Assembly: GCA_018713335.1 (NCBI GenBank)
Contig: DVOW01000055.1
Coordinates: forward strand, 1-64,000
Length of the DNA: 64,000 bases
Direction of reading: 5' to 3'
From: Candidatus Merdivicinus intestinigallinarum
GTDB lineage: Bacteria > Bacillota > Clostridia > Oscillospirales > Ruminococcaceae
The notes under the pieces are model-generated. The model made no database searches. It had not been told where the DNA came from and saw nothing but the letters and a program-made list of their open reading frames with translations. The translations under genes were made by a program, and so were the position numbers. Positions 16,148-25,607 of this stretch are shown one piece after another (position 1 is the first letter of the stretch; each line of letters starts with the position of its first letter).

Positions 16148-16663
16148 ATGAAACGAGAAACAAAGCTCTACAACGTCATGTTCCCCCTTTGGTTCCTGCT
16201 GATTCTGCCGGCCAGCTGGATCGTGGTCATCCCCGCCAACTTTGTCATCGACCTGCTGGCGCTGTTCCTCACCATGAAGTTCTGCAAAATGCCGGATATC
16301 GGAAAAAATTTGAAATCCGCTGTCCTCAAAACCTGGATTTTGGGTTTTGCCGCCGATTTGATTGGGGCGGCGGGAATGTTCTTGGCGGGAATCGGCGGCG
16401 ACTATCTGCCGGGGGCTTTTGGGGAGTGGTTTATGGAGCACATTGGGAACGCGGTGGTCATGAACCCTTTTCAAACCGTAGGCGGGTTTTTGTGGACGGC
16501 CTTTTTTGTGGCGTTGGCGGGATTCTTCATTTACCTTTTCAATTTAAAATTCTGCTTTAATAAGACCACCCTGGATTTGTCCCAGAAAAAGAAACTGGCC
16601 CTATCCATGGCGGTTTTCACCGCACCCTACCTCTTTTTCCTGCCCACGACGCTGCTTTATTAA
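16148..16663 (+). CDS. Uncharacterised membrane protein, about four helices
   Basis: A 171-aa integral membrane protein that I do not recognise. Hydrophobic segments lie near residues 8-40 (two closely packed: FPLWFLLILPASWIVVI, FVIDLLALFLTMKF), 50-75 (LGFAADLIGAAGMFLAGIGG), 105-130 (FLWTAFFVALAGFFIYLF) and 145-168. ATG 16148 is chosen because AAAGGAGGGG lies 7-8 bases upstream. It is the middle of a run of small accessory genes with short gaps (13 and 17 bases) and is probably co-transcribed with the kinase and the acetyltransferase. No transporter or enzyme motif is visible. Confidence 0.7.
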   Translation: MKRETKLYNVMFPLWFLLILPASWIVVIPANFVIDLLALFLTMKFCKMPDIGKNLKSAVLKTWILGFAADLIGAAGMFLAGIGGDYLPGAFGEWFMEHIGNAVVMNPFQTVGGFLWTAFFVALAGFFIYLFNLKFCFNKTTLDLSQKKKLALSMAVFTAPYLFFLPTTLLY

Positions 16664-16680
16664 GCCAAGGAGGATCAGAA

Positions 16681-17097
16681 ATGACATTCAGCGACCGGGA
16701 AATTACGCCGGAAGAATTACAGGAAATTTACCGGGATTTTGAGTCCATTGAAAAGCGGGACGGCGTTCCCGACGCCAACATCCGCCGTTTACAGTATATC
16801 GCGGAAGAAAACGGGGAGGTCGTTGGCTTTGTATCCGGCCTGACCAACCACCGGTGGTTTTATTTGTCGGACCTCTGGGTCCAGGAAGGATACCGGGGGA
16901 AGGGCCTGGGTTCCCGTTTGCTTGTCCGGATGGAAAACCAGCTCCGCGCCATGGGGATCGAACATATCTACACCTGGACCTCCGGTTTTTCCAACCCGCA
17001 TTTCTATGAAAAGCGCGGATATTCCGTTTTTACTGTATTTGAAGATTTTTTTGAAATCCACGGTTATCATCATATCGGTTATCGGAAGGATCTATAA
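16681..17097 (+). CDS. GNAT-family N-acetyltransferase
   Basis: A 138-aa acetyl-CoA dependent acetyltransferase. The acetyl-CoA binding motif A is LWVQEGYRGKGLGSRLL (about residues 63-79), matching the Q/R-x-x-G-x-G/A loop; the C-terminal SNPHFYEKRGYSVFTVFEDF is the usual motif B, in which the Tyr often acts as general acid. AAGGAGG lies 8 bases before the ATG. It closes the accessory run and is followed 39 bases on by ispE. The substrate amine is not predictable; the HYxGYRKDL-type ending occurs in GNAT proteins acting on small molecules. Confidence 0.85.
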   Translation: MTFSDREITPEELQEIYRDFESIEKRDGVPDANIRRLQYIAEENGEVVGFVSGLTNHRWFYLSDLWVQEGYRGKGLGSRLLVRMENQLRAMGIEHIYTWTSGFSNPHFYEKRGYSVFTVFEDFFEIHGYHHIGYRKDL

Positions 17098-17136
17098 ACT
17101 GTCCGCCGGCGTCCCGGCAGAAAGGAAACAGATTTT

Positions 17137-18003
17137 ATGAAGCGGATTTTTTTGCGGGCCGCCGCAAAATTGAATTTCACTCTGGACATCACCGGCACCC
17201 GGCCCGACGGCTACCACCTGCTGCGGATGGTCATGCAGTCGGTGAGTGTGTACGACACCCTCGCCCTGCAAAAAGCGCCGGAAATCTCCTTGCAGGCGGC
17301 GCAACTGGCCACGCCTCAAAACCTCGCCTGGAAAGCGGCGGCGGCCTTTTTTGCCCGTGCCGGGATCGCCGGGGGCGTTTCCATGACCTTAGAGAAAGCC
17401 ATCCCCTCCCAGGCGGGAATGGGGGGCGGCAGCGCCGATGCGGCAGGGGTTTTAGTGGGCCTGAACACCTTATATAAGGCCGGCCTTTCCACGGAAGCCC
17501 TTCAGGAAATCGGGGAAACCATCGGGGCGGACGTGCCCTACTGCATTGTGGGCGGCACGGCTCTGGTTGAGGGCATCGGCGACCTGGTCACCCCCCTTGC
17601 CCCCATGAAAGGCGGGGCTTTCGCCGTTTTGAAGCCCTCCTGGGGCATTTCCACGGTGGAGGCCTACCGGGCCTATGACCAAGCTCCCTGTCCAAACCAC
17701 CCGGACACAGAAACGCTTGCCCGTGATTTGGCGGCAGGGAACCTCCAAGGTCTTGCCCCCAACATGGTCAACGTCCTGGAGCAGGCTTCCGGGCATTTGG
17801 ATGAAATCGAGGTTCTGCGGCAGCTGCTCCTGGAACGCGGCGCACTGGCCGCCCGGATGACCGGCAGCGGTTCGGCGGTTTACGGGGTGTTCCCGGATTT
17901 GGAGCAGGCGAAAGCCTGCGTGTCCCAAATTTCCCGGCCGGGGCTTTGGACATATGCCGCGGAACCGGTCAAACAGGGGATCGAAATCCTCTCCATGGAA
18001 TAA
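17137..18003 (+). CDS. ispE: 4-diphosphocytidyl-2-C-methyl-D-erythritol kinase
   Basis: GHMP kinase of the MEP isoprenoid pathway: phosphorylates CDP-methylerythritol with ATP. The 288-aa protein has normal length. It opens with RAAAKLNFTLDITGTRPDGY, the family start with catalytic Lys, carries the ATP loop PSQAGMGGGSADAA (about residues 89-102) including the conserved Asp, and has RMTGSGSAVYGVF in the third GHMP motif. The neighbour downstream is spoIIR, then addBA; in many Clostridia ispE and spoIIR are adjacent. It belongs to a pathway giving undecaprenyl and quinone precursors. Confidence 0.95.
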   Translation: MKRIFLRAAAKLNFTLDITGTRPDGYHLLRMVMQSVSVYDTLALQKAPEISLQAAQLATPQNLAWKAAAAFFARAGIAGGVSMTLEKAIPSQAGMGGGSADAAGVLVGLNTLYKAGLSTEALQEIGETIGADVPYCIVGGTALVEGIGDLVTPLAPMKGGAFAVLKPSWGISTVEAYRAYDQAPCPNHPDTETLARDLAAGNLQGLAPNMVNVLEQASGHLDEIEVLRQLLLERGALAARMTGSGSAVYGVFPDLEQAKACVSQISRPGLWTYAAEPVKQGIEILSME

Positions 18004-18058
18004 ACCGGAAAAATCCGTCCATATTCTTACCAGAACATACGAAGGGACGGAACCGTAC

Positions 18059-18688
18059 ATGACAAAGCACAGCGAAAAATTCTGGATTCTCACCATCACC
18101 CTCACCTTCCTCCTGGTCATGGCCTTTGACAGCCTCTCCCTTTTTCAGAAGGAATGCCGGGAGATTCAGGAGGACGTCCTCCGGCTGCACATTTTGGCAA
18201 ACTCCGATTCGGAGGAGGACCAGGCGGTGAAACTGAAAGTCCGGGACCGGATTCTCCTGGAAAGCGGGGAGCTTTTTAACACTGTGGGGGACAAGTCCTC
18301 GGCCCAGGAAAAGGCGGCGGAAAATACGGACAAGGTGGAGCAGATTGCAAAGGAAGTGTTGGCGGAGGAGGGTTTCTCCTATCCGGTCACCGCCAAGGTC
18401 ACCCGGCAATTTTTTGACACCCGGGTGTACGACGGTTTCACCATGCCCGCCGGGTGGTACGATTCCTTGCAGGTCGTCCTGGGGGAAGGGGAAGGCCACA
18501 ACTGGTGGTGCGTCCTCTATCCGCCCCTGTGCATTTCAGCGGCGGAGAAGGTGCCGGAGGAACTGGAAGAAAATTTCACGGAAGGGGAACGGCAGGTTTT
18601 AGAATCGGAACCGGAATACGAGGTGCGGTTCTTTATTGTAGAGCTGGCGGGAAAAATCGGGAACTGGCTGGGCTCTTTAAACGACTGA
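18059..18688 (+). CDS. spoIIR: Stage II sporulation protein R
   Basis: A 209-aa protein made in the forespore and exported to the intermembrane space, where it triggers SpoIIGA to process pro-sigma-E in the mother cell. Visible are an N-terminal signal/anchor helix (FWILTITLTFLLVMAFDSL, about residues 8-27), the family block LRLHILANSDSEEDQAVKLK, and the strongly conserved FFDTRVYDGFTMPAGWYDSL and GEGHNWWCVLYPPLC segments near residues 120-160. ATG 18059 is chosen because it precedes the signal helix; the frame stays open further back only because it overlaps ispE. I could not find a convincing sigma-F promoter in the ispE 3' end. Confidence 0.93.
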   Translation: MTKHSEKFWILTITLTFLLVMAFDSLSLFQKECREIQEDVLRLHILANSDSEEDQAVKLKVRDRILLESGELFNTVGDKSSAQEKAAENTDKVEQIAKEVLAEEGFSYPVTAKVTRQFFDTRVYDGFTMPAGWYDSLQVVLGEGEGHNWWCVLYPPLCISAAEKVPEELEENFTEGERQVLESEPEYEVRFFIVELAGKIGNWLGSLND

Positions 18689-18707
18689 CAGAAAGGCGGT
18701 AGGACAG

Positions 18708-21700
18708 ATGCTGCGGATCATTGAAGGCGGCGCGAAAACGGGAAAATCCACCTGGATACAGACGGAGCTGCTGCGGCTTGCCAGGCAGGAGGGGGAACAT
18801 ACCCTCCTGCTTTTTGTGCCGGAACAGTTTTCCTTTGAAACGGAACGGGCGTATGTGGAGGCACTGGGCCTTTCCATGGCGGGCCGGGTGCAGGTAGTGA
18901 GCTTCCAGCGGTTTTCGGAAAACATTTTCCGGGAGTTCGGAGGGTTAGCCGGAGAATACGCCGCCGGTACCGCAAAGCTTTTATCCATGAAGCTGGCCCT
19001 GCGGCAGTGCGCCTCCCAGCTTGGGACCTACGGGCGGCTGGCGGCACGGCCGGATTTCCCTCAGAAAATGGTGGAGGCTGTGGCGGAATTGAAGCGCGCC
19101 GGGCTTTCCGGAGAGGAGCTTGACAAGGCGTCATCGGCCCTGCCGGCCGGCGATCTGCACAACAAGCTGGCGGACCTCTCCCTTTTGTGGGCGGTTTATG
19201 AGGGGGTCCTGTCCTTACGTTATCTGGACGAGCTGGACGACTTGAGCCGGGCGGCGGCCCTCTGCGCCGAGCGCCGATGGTTTGCCGGAAAAAAGGTATT
19301 TTTCGACGGCTACCAGAGCTTTACGGCGGTGCAGGAACGGCTCATCGGCCTGATGCTGTCCCAGGGGGCGGAGGTGACGGTCACCCTGACCATCGGCGGG
19401 GAGGACAGCCGGTTTTTCGTCCCCCGGGAAACGGAAAAGCGCCTGCGCTCCCTGGCTTATCAGGCGGGGGAATCCGTCCCCAAGCCCATTGTTCTGACAG
19501 AACCCTATGGGTTTGCCTCCAACGCCCTGGGGCATTTTGCGGGAGAGATCCTCCGCACCGGTCCCGCCCCTTTCCCCGGAGAAAACGACGCGGTGGAATG
19601 CGCCGGGCTGTTCCATGAATTTGACGAAGCGGAATTTGCCGCCGCCCGCATCCTCCATTATGCCCGGGAAGACGGCTATGCCTTTGAGGAGATGGCCGTG
19701 CTGGTGCGGGATATGGACAAATACGCCCCCCTTCTGGAAGCGGCCTTTGAACGGTACGGCATCCCCTACACCATGGACCGGGTGGAAAGCGTGGACATCC
19801 TGCCCCTGTTCCGGTTCTGCACCCATTTAATCCGGGCGGCCGCCTCCGGGAACTCCCGGGAGGAACTGCTGGCCCTCTTAAAATGCGGCGTTTTGGAGTT
19901 CCCCCTGGAGGACGCCGCCGCCTTTGAAGGCTATACATACGTCTGGAACATTGACCGGGGACAGTTTGCGGAGCCTTTTGCCCGCAACCCCTCGGGCTTT
20001 TCCCCGAACCCCATGACCCCAAAAGAGGAAGAAGAGCTGTCCGCGGCGGAATCGGTGCGGAAGCTGCTGAACGGCTGGATTTCCGCCTTTTTCGGGGCGT
20101 ATGAACGGGAGCGTTCCTGGCCCCGGGCCCTGTACCGGGTTTTGGAACAGATGGACCTGCCGGCCAAAACGGCGGGGAAAATCCTTTCCCTGCAAAAAGA
20201 GAACCGCCAGAAGGACGCCGACGACCTGCGCCGCAGCTGGGAGGTCTTAATGGACATTCTCTCCACCATGGACAAGGTGCTGGGGGAGGAGCAGGTGGAC
20301 CTGCGGGAATTTTCCTCCCTGTTTTCGGTGTGCGCCGCCGGGTACGACCTGGGCCGGATCCCTCAGACATTGGACAGCGTGCTGGTGGGCAGCGCCGAAC
20401 GGGTACGGCTCACCGGGAAAAAGGCGGTCCTGGTCTTGGGGGCCAACGACCGGGAATTCCCCCTGCTGCCCTCCTCCGGCGGGATCTTCACCGATCCGGA
20501 ACGGGAAGAGCTGGTCCGGCTGGGGCTGCCCTTATCCGGCACGGCCGATGAAAAGCTCCTGGGGGAGCGCTTTGTGGCCTGGCAGGCCCTGGCGGCCCCT
20601 ACGGAAAAGCTGACCATCACCTACTCTTTGGGGAACTTGAAGGGGGAGGAAAAATACCCCTCCGCCATTGTGTCCGGCTTCCGGGCCATTTTCCCTAAAA
20701 GCCAGGTTTGGATGCCCGGCCATTTCCCGCCGGAGTTTTACTGCGTAAGCCCCCGGGCCGCCTTTTTGCAGGCGGTGCGGCACGGCGGGGACGGCAGCGT
20801 CTTTTCCTCCTCTGTCCGGGAATATTTAAGCCGTGACCCGGAATACGGCCCCCGCTACCGGTTTTTAGAAGAAGCCCGCCAGGGTGGCCGGTTCCAGATG
20901 GACGACCTTTCCCTGGCCCGCCGGATGTTCGGCGGCCAGCGGACCATTTCCCCTTCCCAGGTGGAGCAGTTTTACCAGTGCCGTTTCCGGTACTTCTGCC
21001 GCTACGGGTTGGGGCTGCGCTCCCGTTCCAAAGCTCAGCTGGACCCCCTTTCCCGGGGAAGCATTCTCCACTTCCTGCTGGAAAAGGCCCTGTCCCGGGG
21101 GGATTTCTTCACCCTGCCGGAAAAAGAGCTGGAAGCCCTGGTGGCGGAGCTTTTGGGCCAATACCTGGAGGAGGCCCTGGGCGGGGAACAGCAGACCCGG
21201 CGGTTTTTATACCTGTACCGCCGGATGGAGGAAAGCGCTCTGCGGGTGCTGCTGGCCTTGCAGGCGGAATTTGCCCAGACGGAATTTGTCATCGCCGGGT
21301 TGGAGGAGCCTATTACTCCCGGTGGGCGGATTGCTCCCATTACCGTAGAAGTTCCGGGGGCGTCCATTACCCTGACGGGGAAAATCGACCGCATCGATCT
21401 GCTTAGCAAGGAAAACGGAAAATATGTCCGGGTGGTGGACTATAAGACCGGCCGGAAGGAATTTTCCGTTTCCAGCGTGGCGGAGGGGCTAAACCTGCAA
21501 ATGCTCCTGTACCTCTTTTCCATCTGGCGGGGAGGGAGAGGGGCCCTTTCCAAGGCGGAGCCGGCGGGGATCCTGTATATGCCCGCCCGGCCCCTGGAGC
21601 CGAAGCTGGACCGGTACGCGGACGAAACGGAACAGCGGGAGGCTTTGGAAAGCGGGTTTGTCATGAACGGCCTGCTGCTCAATGACCAGACGGTGCTCTG

Positions 21701-22052
21701 GGCCATGGAAAAGGATCTAAAGGGCCGGTTCCTGCCGGTTTCCATGGGCAAAAACAAATTGAACGGGGAAAAATACCTGGCAAGCCTGGGGGACTTTGAG
21801 AATCTGGAATGGGTCGCCCTGCGGCTCATGGAAGCCATGGCTGGGAGCCTGCTGGCCGGGGAAATCGCCCCGGACCCCATTTCGGAGGACGGGAGGCTCC
21901 CTTGTGAATACTGCGAATTTCGGGCGGTCTGCGGCCATGAGGACGCGGACGCCTGCCGGGAAGTCCGGAAAGCGGGATTAGACGATATCGCCCGCATCCG
22001 GCGGGACTTTGAGAATGGAGGAATGGACGATGGCCCGGGAATGGACAGCTGA
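18708..22052 (+). CDS. addB: ATP-dependent helicase/nuclease AddB
   Basis: Subunit B of the AddAB helicase-nuclease that resects double-strand breaks and loads RecA, the Gram-positive counterpart of RecBCD. The 1114-aa protein has a Walker A motif GGAKTGKST at the N-terminus, a degenerate UvrD-like helicase body, and a C-terminal RecB-type nuclease (VRVVDYKTGRKEFS, with the D-x-K catalytic core). The iron-sulfur cluster Cys are present: one in QFYQCRFRYF and three in CEYCEFRAVC near the C-terminus. addA starts inside its 3' end (22030), overlapping by 23 bases, so translation is coupled. Confidence 0.96.
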   Translation: MLRIIEGGAKTGKSTWIQTELLRLARQEGEHTLLLFVPEQFSFETERAYVEALGLSMAGRVQVVSFQRFSENIFREFGGLAGEYAAGTAKLLSMKLALRQCASQLGTYGRLAARPDFPQKMVEAVAELKRAGLSGEELDKASSALPAGDLHNKLADLSLLWAVYEGVLSLRYLDELDDLSRAAALCAERRWFAGKKVFFDGYQSFTAVQERLIGLMLSQGAEVTVTLTIGGEDSRFFVPRETEKRLRSLAYQAGESVPKPIVLTEPYGFASNALGHFAGEILRTGPAPFPGENDAVECAGLFHEFDEAEFAAARILHYAREDGYAFEEMAVLVRDMDKYAPLLEAAFERYGIPYTMDRVESVDILPLFRFCTHLIRAAASGNSREELLALLKCGVLEFPLEDAAAFEGYTYVWNIDRGQFAEPFARNPSGFSPNPMTPKEEEELSAAESVRKLLNGWISAFFGAYERERSWPRALYRVLEQMDLPAKTAGKILSLQKENRQKDADDLRRSWEVLMDILSTMDKVLGEEQVDLREFSSLFSVCAAGYDLGRIPQTLDSVLVGSAERVRLTGKKAVLVLGANDREFPLLPSSGGIFTDPEREELVRLGLPLSGTADEKLLGERFVAWQALAAPTEKLTITYSLGNLKGEEKYPSAIVSGFRAIFPKSQVWMPGHFPPEFYCVSPRAAFLQAVRHGGDGSVFSSSVREYLSRDPEYGPRYRFLEEARQGGRFQMDDLSLARRMFGGQRTISPSQVEQFYQCRFRYFCRYGLGLRSRSKAQLDPLSRGSILHFLLEKALSRGDFFTLPEKELEALVAELLGQYLEEALGGEQQTRRFLYLYRRMEESALRVLLALQAEFAQTEFVIAGLEEPITPGGRIAPITVEVPGASITLTGKIDRIDLLSKENGKYVRVVDYKTGRKEFSVSSVAEGLNLQMLLYLFSIWRGGRGALSKAEPAGILYMPARPLEPKLDRYADETEQREALESGFVMNGLLLNDQTVLWAMEKDLKGRFLPVSMGKNKLNGEKYLASLGDFENLEWVALRLMEAMAGSLLAGEIAPDPISEDGRLPCEYCEFRAVCGHEDADACREVRKAGLDDIARIRRDFENGGMDDGPGMDS

Positions 22053-25000
22053 ACAGCAAAAAGCCATCAATTTGACCGGCGGCGGCATTCTGGTGTCGGC
22101 GGCGGCAGGCAGCGGCAAAACCGCCGTTTTGGTGGAACGGATCATCACCCGGATCACCAAGGCGGAGGCCCCTGTCCCGGCGGACAAGCTGCTGGTGGCC
22201 ACCTTTACCAACGCCGCCGCGGCGGAAATGCGCAGCCGGGTGGACTTGCGGCTGCGGGAGCTTTTGGCGGAAAAGCCCGGCGATCCTTTTTTGGAGCGCC
22301 AGCTTTTATTGCTGCAAAAAGCCAAAATCTGCACCATCGACGCCTTTTTTTCCAGCCTGGTGCGGGAGAATTTTGAACGGCTGGGCATTTCCCCCAGCCT
22401 GCGCATCGGGGAGGATTCGGAGCTTTCCGACCTGCGGGCCGGGGCCATGGACACAGCCCTGGAACAGTGCTACGCCGGCGGGACGCCAGAATTTCTGACG
22501 GCGGCGGAATATTTCGGGGAACGGGACGACCGCGCCCTTTCCGAGGAAGCCCTGCGGCTTTTTGACAAGACCCGTTCCCTGCCCCACCCGGAACGCTGGT
22601 TCGCGGCCCAGGACGCCGCCTACGGGGACCATGTTCCCCCAGCGGAATCCCCCTGGGGGCGGCGGCTCCTTTCCCAGGCCGCTTCCCTGTTCCGGGACGC
22701 TTTGCGCATCAACAGGCAGATTTCCGGCCTGCTCCAATGGGACGACAACCTGCTGAAAGGCTACGGGAACGCTATCCAGGCGGACAAGGCCCTATTTTCC
22801 GAAGCCCATGAGCTGGCTCTTGAAGGCTCCTGGGACGCCCTTTGCCATTTCCTGGCCCAAAATAAACTGGGGCCCATTGGACGGGCGCCAAAGGGGACGG
22901 ACGAGGAAGGGAAGACGAGGGTCCAGCTTCTGCGGAACATCTGCAAGGACCTGTGGGACAAGGCGGGGGACTGCCTGCCCAGCACAGCCGGGGAATTTGC
23001 CCAGGACAAGGGGAAGCTCCTGCCGGTGATCCGGGGGGTGTTCCAGCTTTGCCGGGCCTTTGCGGAGGAGTATGCCGCCGCAAAGGAAGAGGCCTCTTTG
23101 GCGGATTTCCCGGACTTCTCCGCCCTGGCCTTCCGGCTCTGCGTGGCGGAGGACGGGAGCCCAACGGAATTTGCCCAAGCCCTTTCCCAGAACTACGAAG
23201 AGATCCTGCTGGACGAATACCAGGACACAAACCGTTTGCAGGACGAGATTTTTAGGGCCATTTCCCAAAACGGGGAGAACCTCTTTTATGTGGGGGACCT
23301 AAAGCAGAGCATTTACCGGTTCCGCAGCGCCGACCCCACGGTGTTCGCCGAAAAACAGGCCCGCTTTTCTGAGGAAGGGGACTTCCCCGCCCTTCTGCGG
23401 CTGTCCCGGAACTTCCGCAGCCGGGAAGGAGTGCTGGACGCCGTCAACTGCATCTTTTCCCAGATCATGAGCGAGGAGGCGGGGGGCGTTTTCTACGGGG
23501 CATCGGAAGCGGTCCACGCCGGGGCCGTTTACCCGGAAAGGCCCGGCGGCTGCCTTAGGGTCCAGCTTTTGGACATGAAAACCGCGGACACGGAGGATTC
23601 CCGGGTCATCACCGAGGCCCGATACACTGCCCGGCAGGTGGCCTCCCTTTTGCGGGAAGGGTACCCGGTCACCGAAAACGGCCAGCTGCGCCCCTGCCGC
23701 CCCTCGGACATCGCCATCCTGCTGCGGAGCTTAAAGGGGACGGAAGCCCTGTTCTGCGAGGCATTGCAGGCGGAGGGGGTGGACGCCCAGGTCAGCTCGG
23801 CGGAAGGGTATTTCACCTCCCGGGAGGTGCTGTCCATGATCAGCCTTTTGCAGGTGCTGGACAACCCCCTCCAGGACATCCCCCTGGCGGCGGTGCTCCT
23901 GTCCCCCTTGGGCGGGTTCCGCTGCGGCCAGCTGGCACAGCTCCGCTTAGACCACCCGGACGAACGGCTCTACCCCGCCCTTTTGCTGGAAGCCCCCAAT
24001 GATCCCCAGGCGGCGGCCTTCCTCTCCCTTTTGCAGAACCTGCGGGAAAAAGCGGCGGTAAAACGGGTCCGGGCCCTGATCCAATACATCTACGATTCCA
24101 CGGATTTCCTGGAAATCATGGCCGGCTCCGCCGCCGGGCGGGAAGCCAACTTAAAGCTCCTGCTCCAGTACGCCGGGGAATATGAAAAGTCCGGCCGGGG
24201 GGAGCTGTCCGGCTTTGTGGATTACATCCGGCGGGTCATGGAACGGAAGGAGGATTTCCAGGTGGCGAACCCTCTGTCCAGCGAATCCGGTTCCGTTCGG
24301 ATCATGAGCGTCCACAAATCCAAGGGCCTGGAATTTCCCATCGTCATCCTGGCTAACTGCTCCAAGGCCTTCAACCTTGCGGACTTAAAGCGCCCGGCCA
24401 TTTATCATCCGGCCATGGGCTACGGCCTGGAAGTGGTGGACCGGCACACCCTGCAAAAATATGCCACCATCCCCTGGGCCGCGGTGCGGCTGAAGGAACA
24501 GGCGGATACGGCGGCGGAGGAAATCCGGCTGTTATATGTGGCCATGACCCGGGCCAGGGAGCTTTTAGTTCTCAACATTTCTGAGAAGAATCTGGGGAAA
24601 ACTTTGCAGTCCCTGGCGGCAATGCTCCAGGGGACAGCTCCCTTGGAGCCCGGCTCCGTCCTGCGGATGGGAAGCTGGAGCCAGTGGCTGCTGGCTGCGT
24701 TATTACGCCACCCGGATTTTGCTCCGGTGCGGGATTTATACGGCATTGATGTTGAAACCCGGGACGAGCCGTTCCGGCTGGAGCTGACGGAGCACATCCT
24801 GACGGAGGAGGAAGGGGAAATCGTGGAACAAGAACTCCCTGCCCCTCCCCCGGACCCGGATTTGGTGGAAAAACTGGGGGCCCAATGCGGCTGGCAGTAC
24901 CCGGAATGGGAACGGACCAAAATCCCCTCCAAGCTGGCAGTCACAGACATTGTGCGGAAAGAGGAAGAGGAAAGCGGGCATCTGACCCTGCCGGAGCCGT

Positions 25001-25515
25001 CCTTTTGCAGCCCCTCCGGCTTTTCCGCCGCCCAAAAGGGCATTATTTTCCACAAGGCCTTGCAGTTTGCCGATTACGCCGCCGCCCGGAACGACCCGGC
25101 GGCGGAGCTGCGGCGGCTTATGGAGGCGAAATACCTGACGCCGGAGGAAGCGGATTCCATCTCCCTCACCGCCTTTGGGCAGTTTTTCCGTTCGGAAACC
25201 ATGGCCCGGATTCTGGCGGCGGACAGGGTCTGGCGGGAGTACCGCTTTTTCGACACGGTGCCTGCATCCCGGGCGGGATATGAGGGCGAGGCGGCCATCA
25301 TGATCCAGGGCGTTGCCGACTGCCTCTTTGAGAAGGACGGGGCTGGGGTGCTGCTGGACTACAAAACCGACTACGCCACTCCCGAGGAGCTGAAGGAACG
25401 GTACGCCACCCAGCTTTCCCTGTACCGGAAGGCCCTCTCTCCCCTGTTCCCCAAGGGCATTAAGGAATGTATCCTCTATTCCCTGGCCAACAACTGCCCC
25501 ATTTTGGTGGAATAA
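22030..25515 (+). CDS. addA: ATP-dependent helicase/nuclease AddA
   Basis: Subunit A of AddAB: the 3'-5' translocating motor plus a nuclease. The 1161-aa protein has Walker A SAAAGSGKTAVLVERI (about residue 25), Walker B LLDEYQDTN, helicase motif GDLKQSIYRFR, motif V/VI SVHKSKGLEFP and YVAMTRARELL, and the C-terminal nuclease motif VLLDYKTDY. The start at 22030 follows GGAG by 8-9 bases; a Met 21 bases earlier lacks a ribosome site. It ends at a small GC hairpin followed by T-rich sequence at 25519-25547, one of the repeat modules seen elsewhere, which probably terminates the operon. Confidence 0.96.
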   Translation: MAREWTAEQQKAINLTGGGILVSAAAGSGKTAVLVERIITRITKAEAPVPADKLLVATFTNAAAAEMRSRVDLRLRELLAEKPGDPFLERQLLLLQKAKICTIDAFFSSLVRENFERLGISPSLRIGEDSELSDLRAGAMDTALEQCYAGGTPEFLTAAEYFGERDDRALSEEALRLFDKTRSLPHPERWFAAQDAAYGDHVPPAESPWGRRLLSQAASLFRDALRINRQISGLLQWDDNLLKGYGNAIQADKALFSEAHELALEGSWDALCHFLAQNKLGPIGRAPKGTDEEGKTRVQLLRNICKDLWDKAGDCLPSTAGEFAQDKGKLLPVIRGVFQLCRAFAEEYAAAKEEASLADFPDFSALAFRLCVAEDGSPTEFAQALSQNYEEILLDEYQDTNRLQDEIFRAISQNGENLFYVGDLKQSIYRFRSADPTVFAEKQARFSEEGDFPALLRLSRNFRSREGVLDAVNCIFSQIMSEEAGGVFYGASEAVHAGAVYPERPGGCLRVQLLDMKTADTEDSRVITEARYTARQVASLLREGYPVTENGQLRPCRPSDIAILLRSLKGTEALFCEALQAEGVDAQVSSAEGYFTSREVLSMISLLQVLDNPLQDIPLAAVLLSPLGGFRCGQLAQLRLDHPDERLYPALLLEAPNDPQAAAFLSLLQNLREKAAVKRVRALIQYIYDSTDFLEIMAGSAAGREANLKLLLQYAGEYEKSGRGELSGFVDYIRRVMERKEDFQVANPLSSESGSVRIMSVHKSKGLEFPIVILANCSKAFNLADLKRPAIYHPAMGYGLEVVDRHTLQKYATIPWAAVRLKEQADTAAEEIRLLYVAMTRARELLVLNISEKNLGKTLQSLAAMLQGTAPLEPGSVLRMGSWSQWLLAALLRHPDFAPVRDLYGIDVETRDEPFRLELTEHILTEEEGEIVEQELPAPPPDPDLVEKLGAQCGWQYPEWERTKIPSKLAVTDIVRKEEEESGHLTLPEPSFCSPSGFSAAQKGIIFHKALQFADYAAARNDPAAELRRLMEAKYLTPEEADSISLTAFGQFFRSETMARILAADRVWREYRFFDTVPASRAGYEGEAAIMIQGVADCLFEKDGAGVLLDYKTDYATPEELKERYATQLSLYRKALSPLFPKGIKECILYSLANNCPILVE

Positions 25516-25518
25516 GCA

Positions 25519-25547
25519 AGGGGACGCCGTCCCCTACTATTTTTTAT
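25519..25547 (+). terminator. Hairpin of the GGGACG...CGTCCCCTA repeat type acting as addBA terminator
   Basis: GGGGAC-GCC-GTCCCC followed by TACTATTTTTTAT right after the addA stop. The same GGGACG/CGTCCCC arms with a CTA tail occur at 6458-6480, 47591-47612 and 47783-47807, so a repeat module seems to have been put to use as a terminator. Confidence 0.6.
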
Positions 25548-25563
25548 CCGTTTTTCAGCAAGC

Positions 25564-25597
25564 AAAAGGACGCCCATAAAGGGCGTCCTTCGTTTTA
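25564..25597 (-). terminator. Bidirectional terminator after gpmI
   Basis: AAGGACGCCC, loop ATAA, then GGGCGTCCTT, flanked by A-rich and T-rich sequence on the two sides. It stops the minus-strand pgk-tpiA-gpmI transcript and backs up addA termination. Confidence 0.85.
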
Positions 25598-25607
25598 TCA
25601 GGATAGC

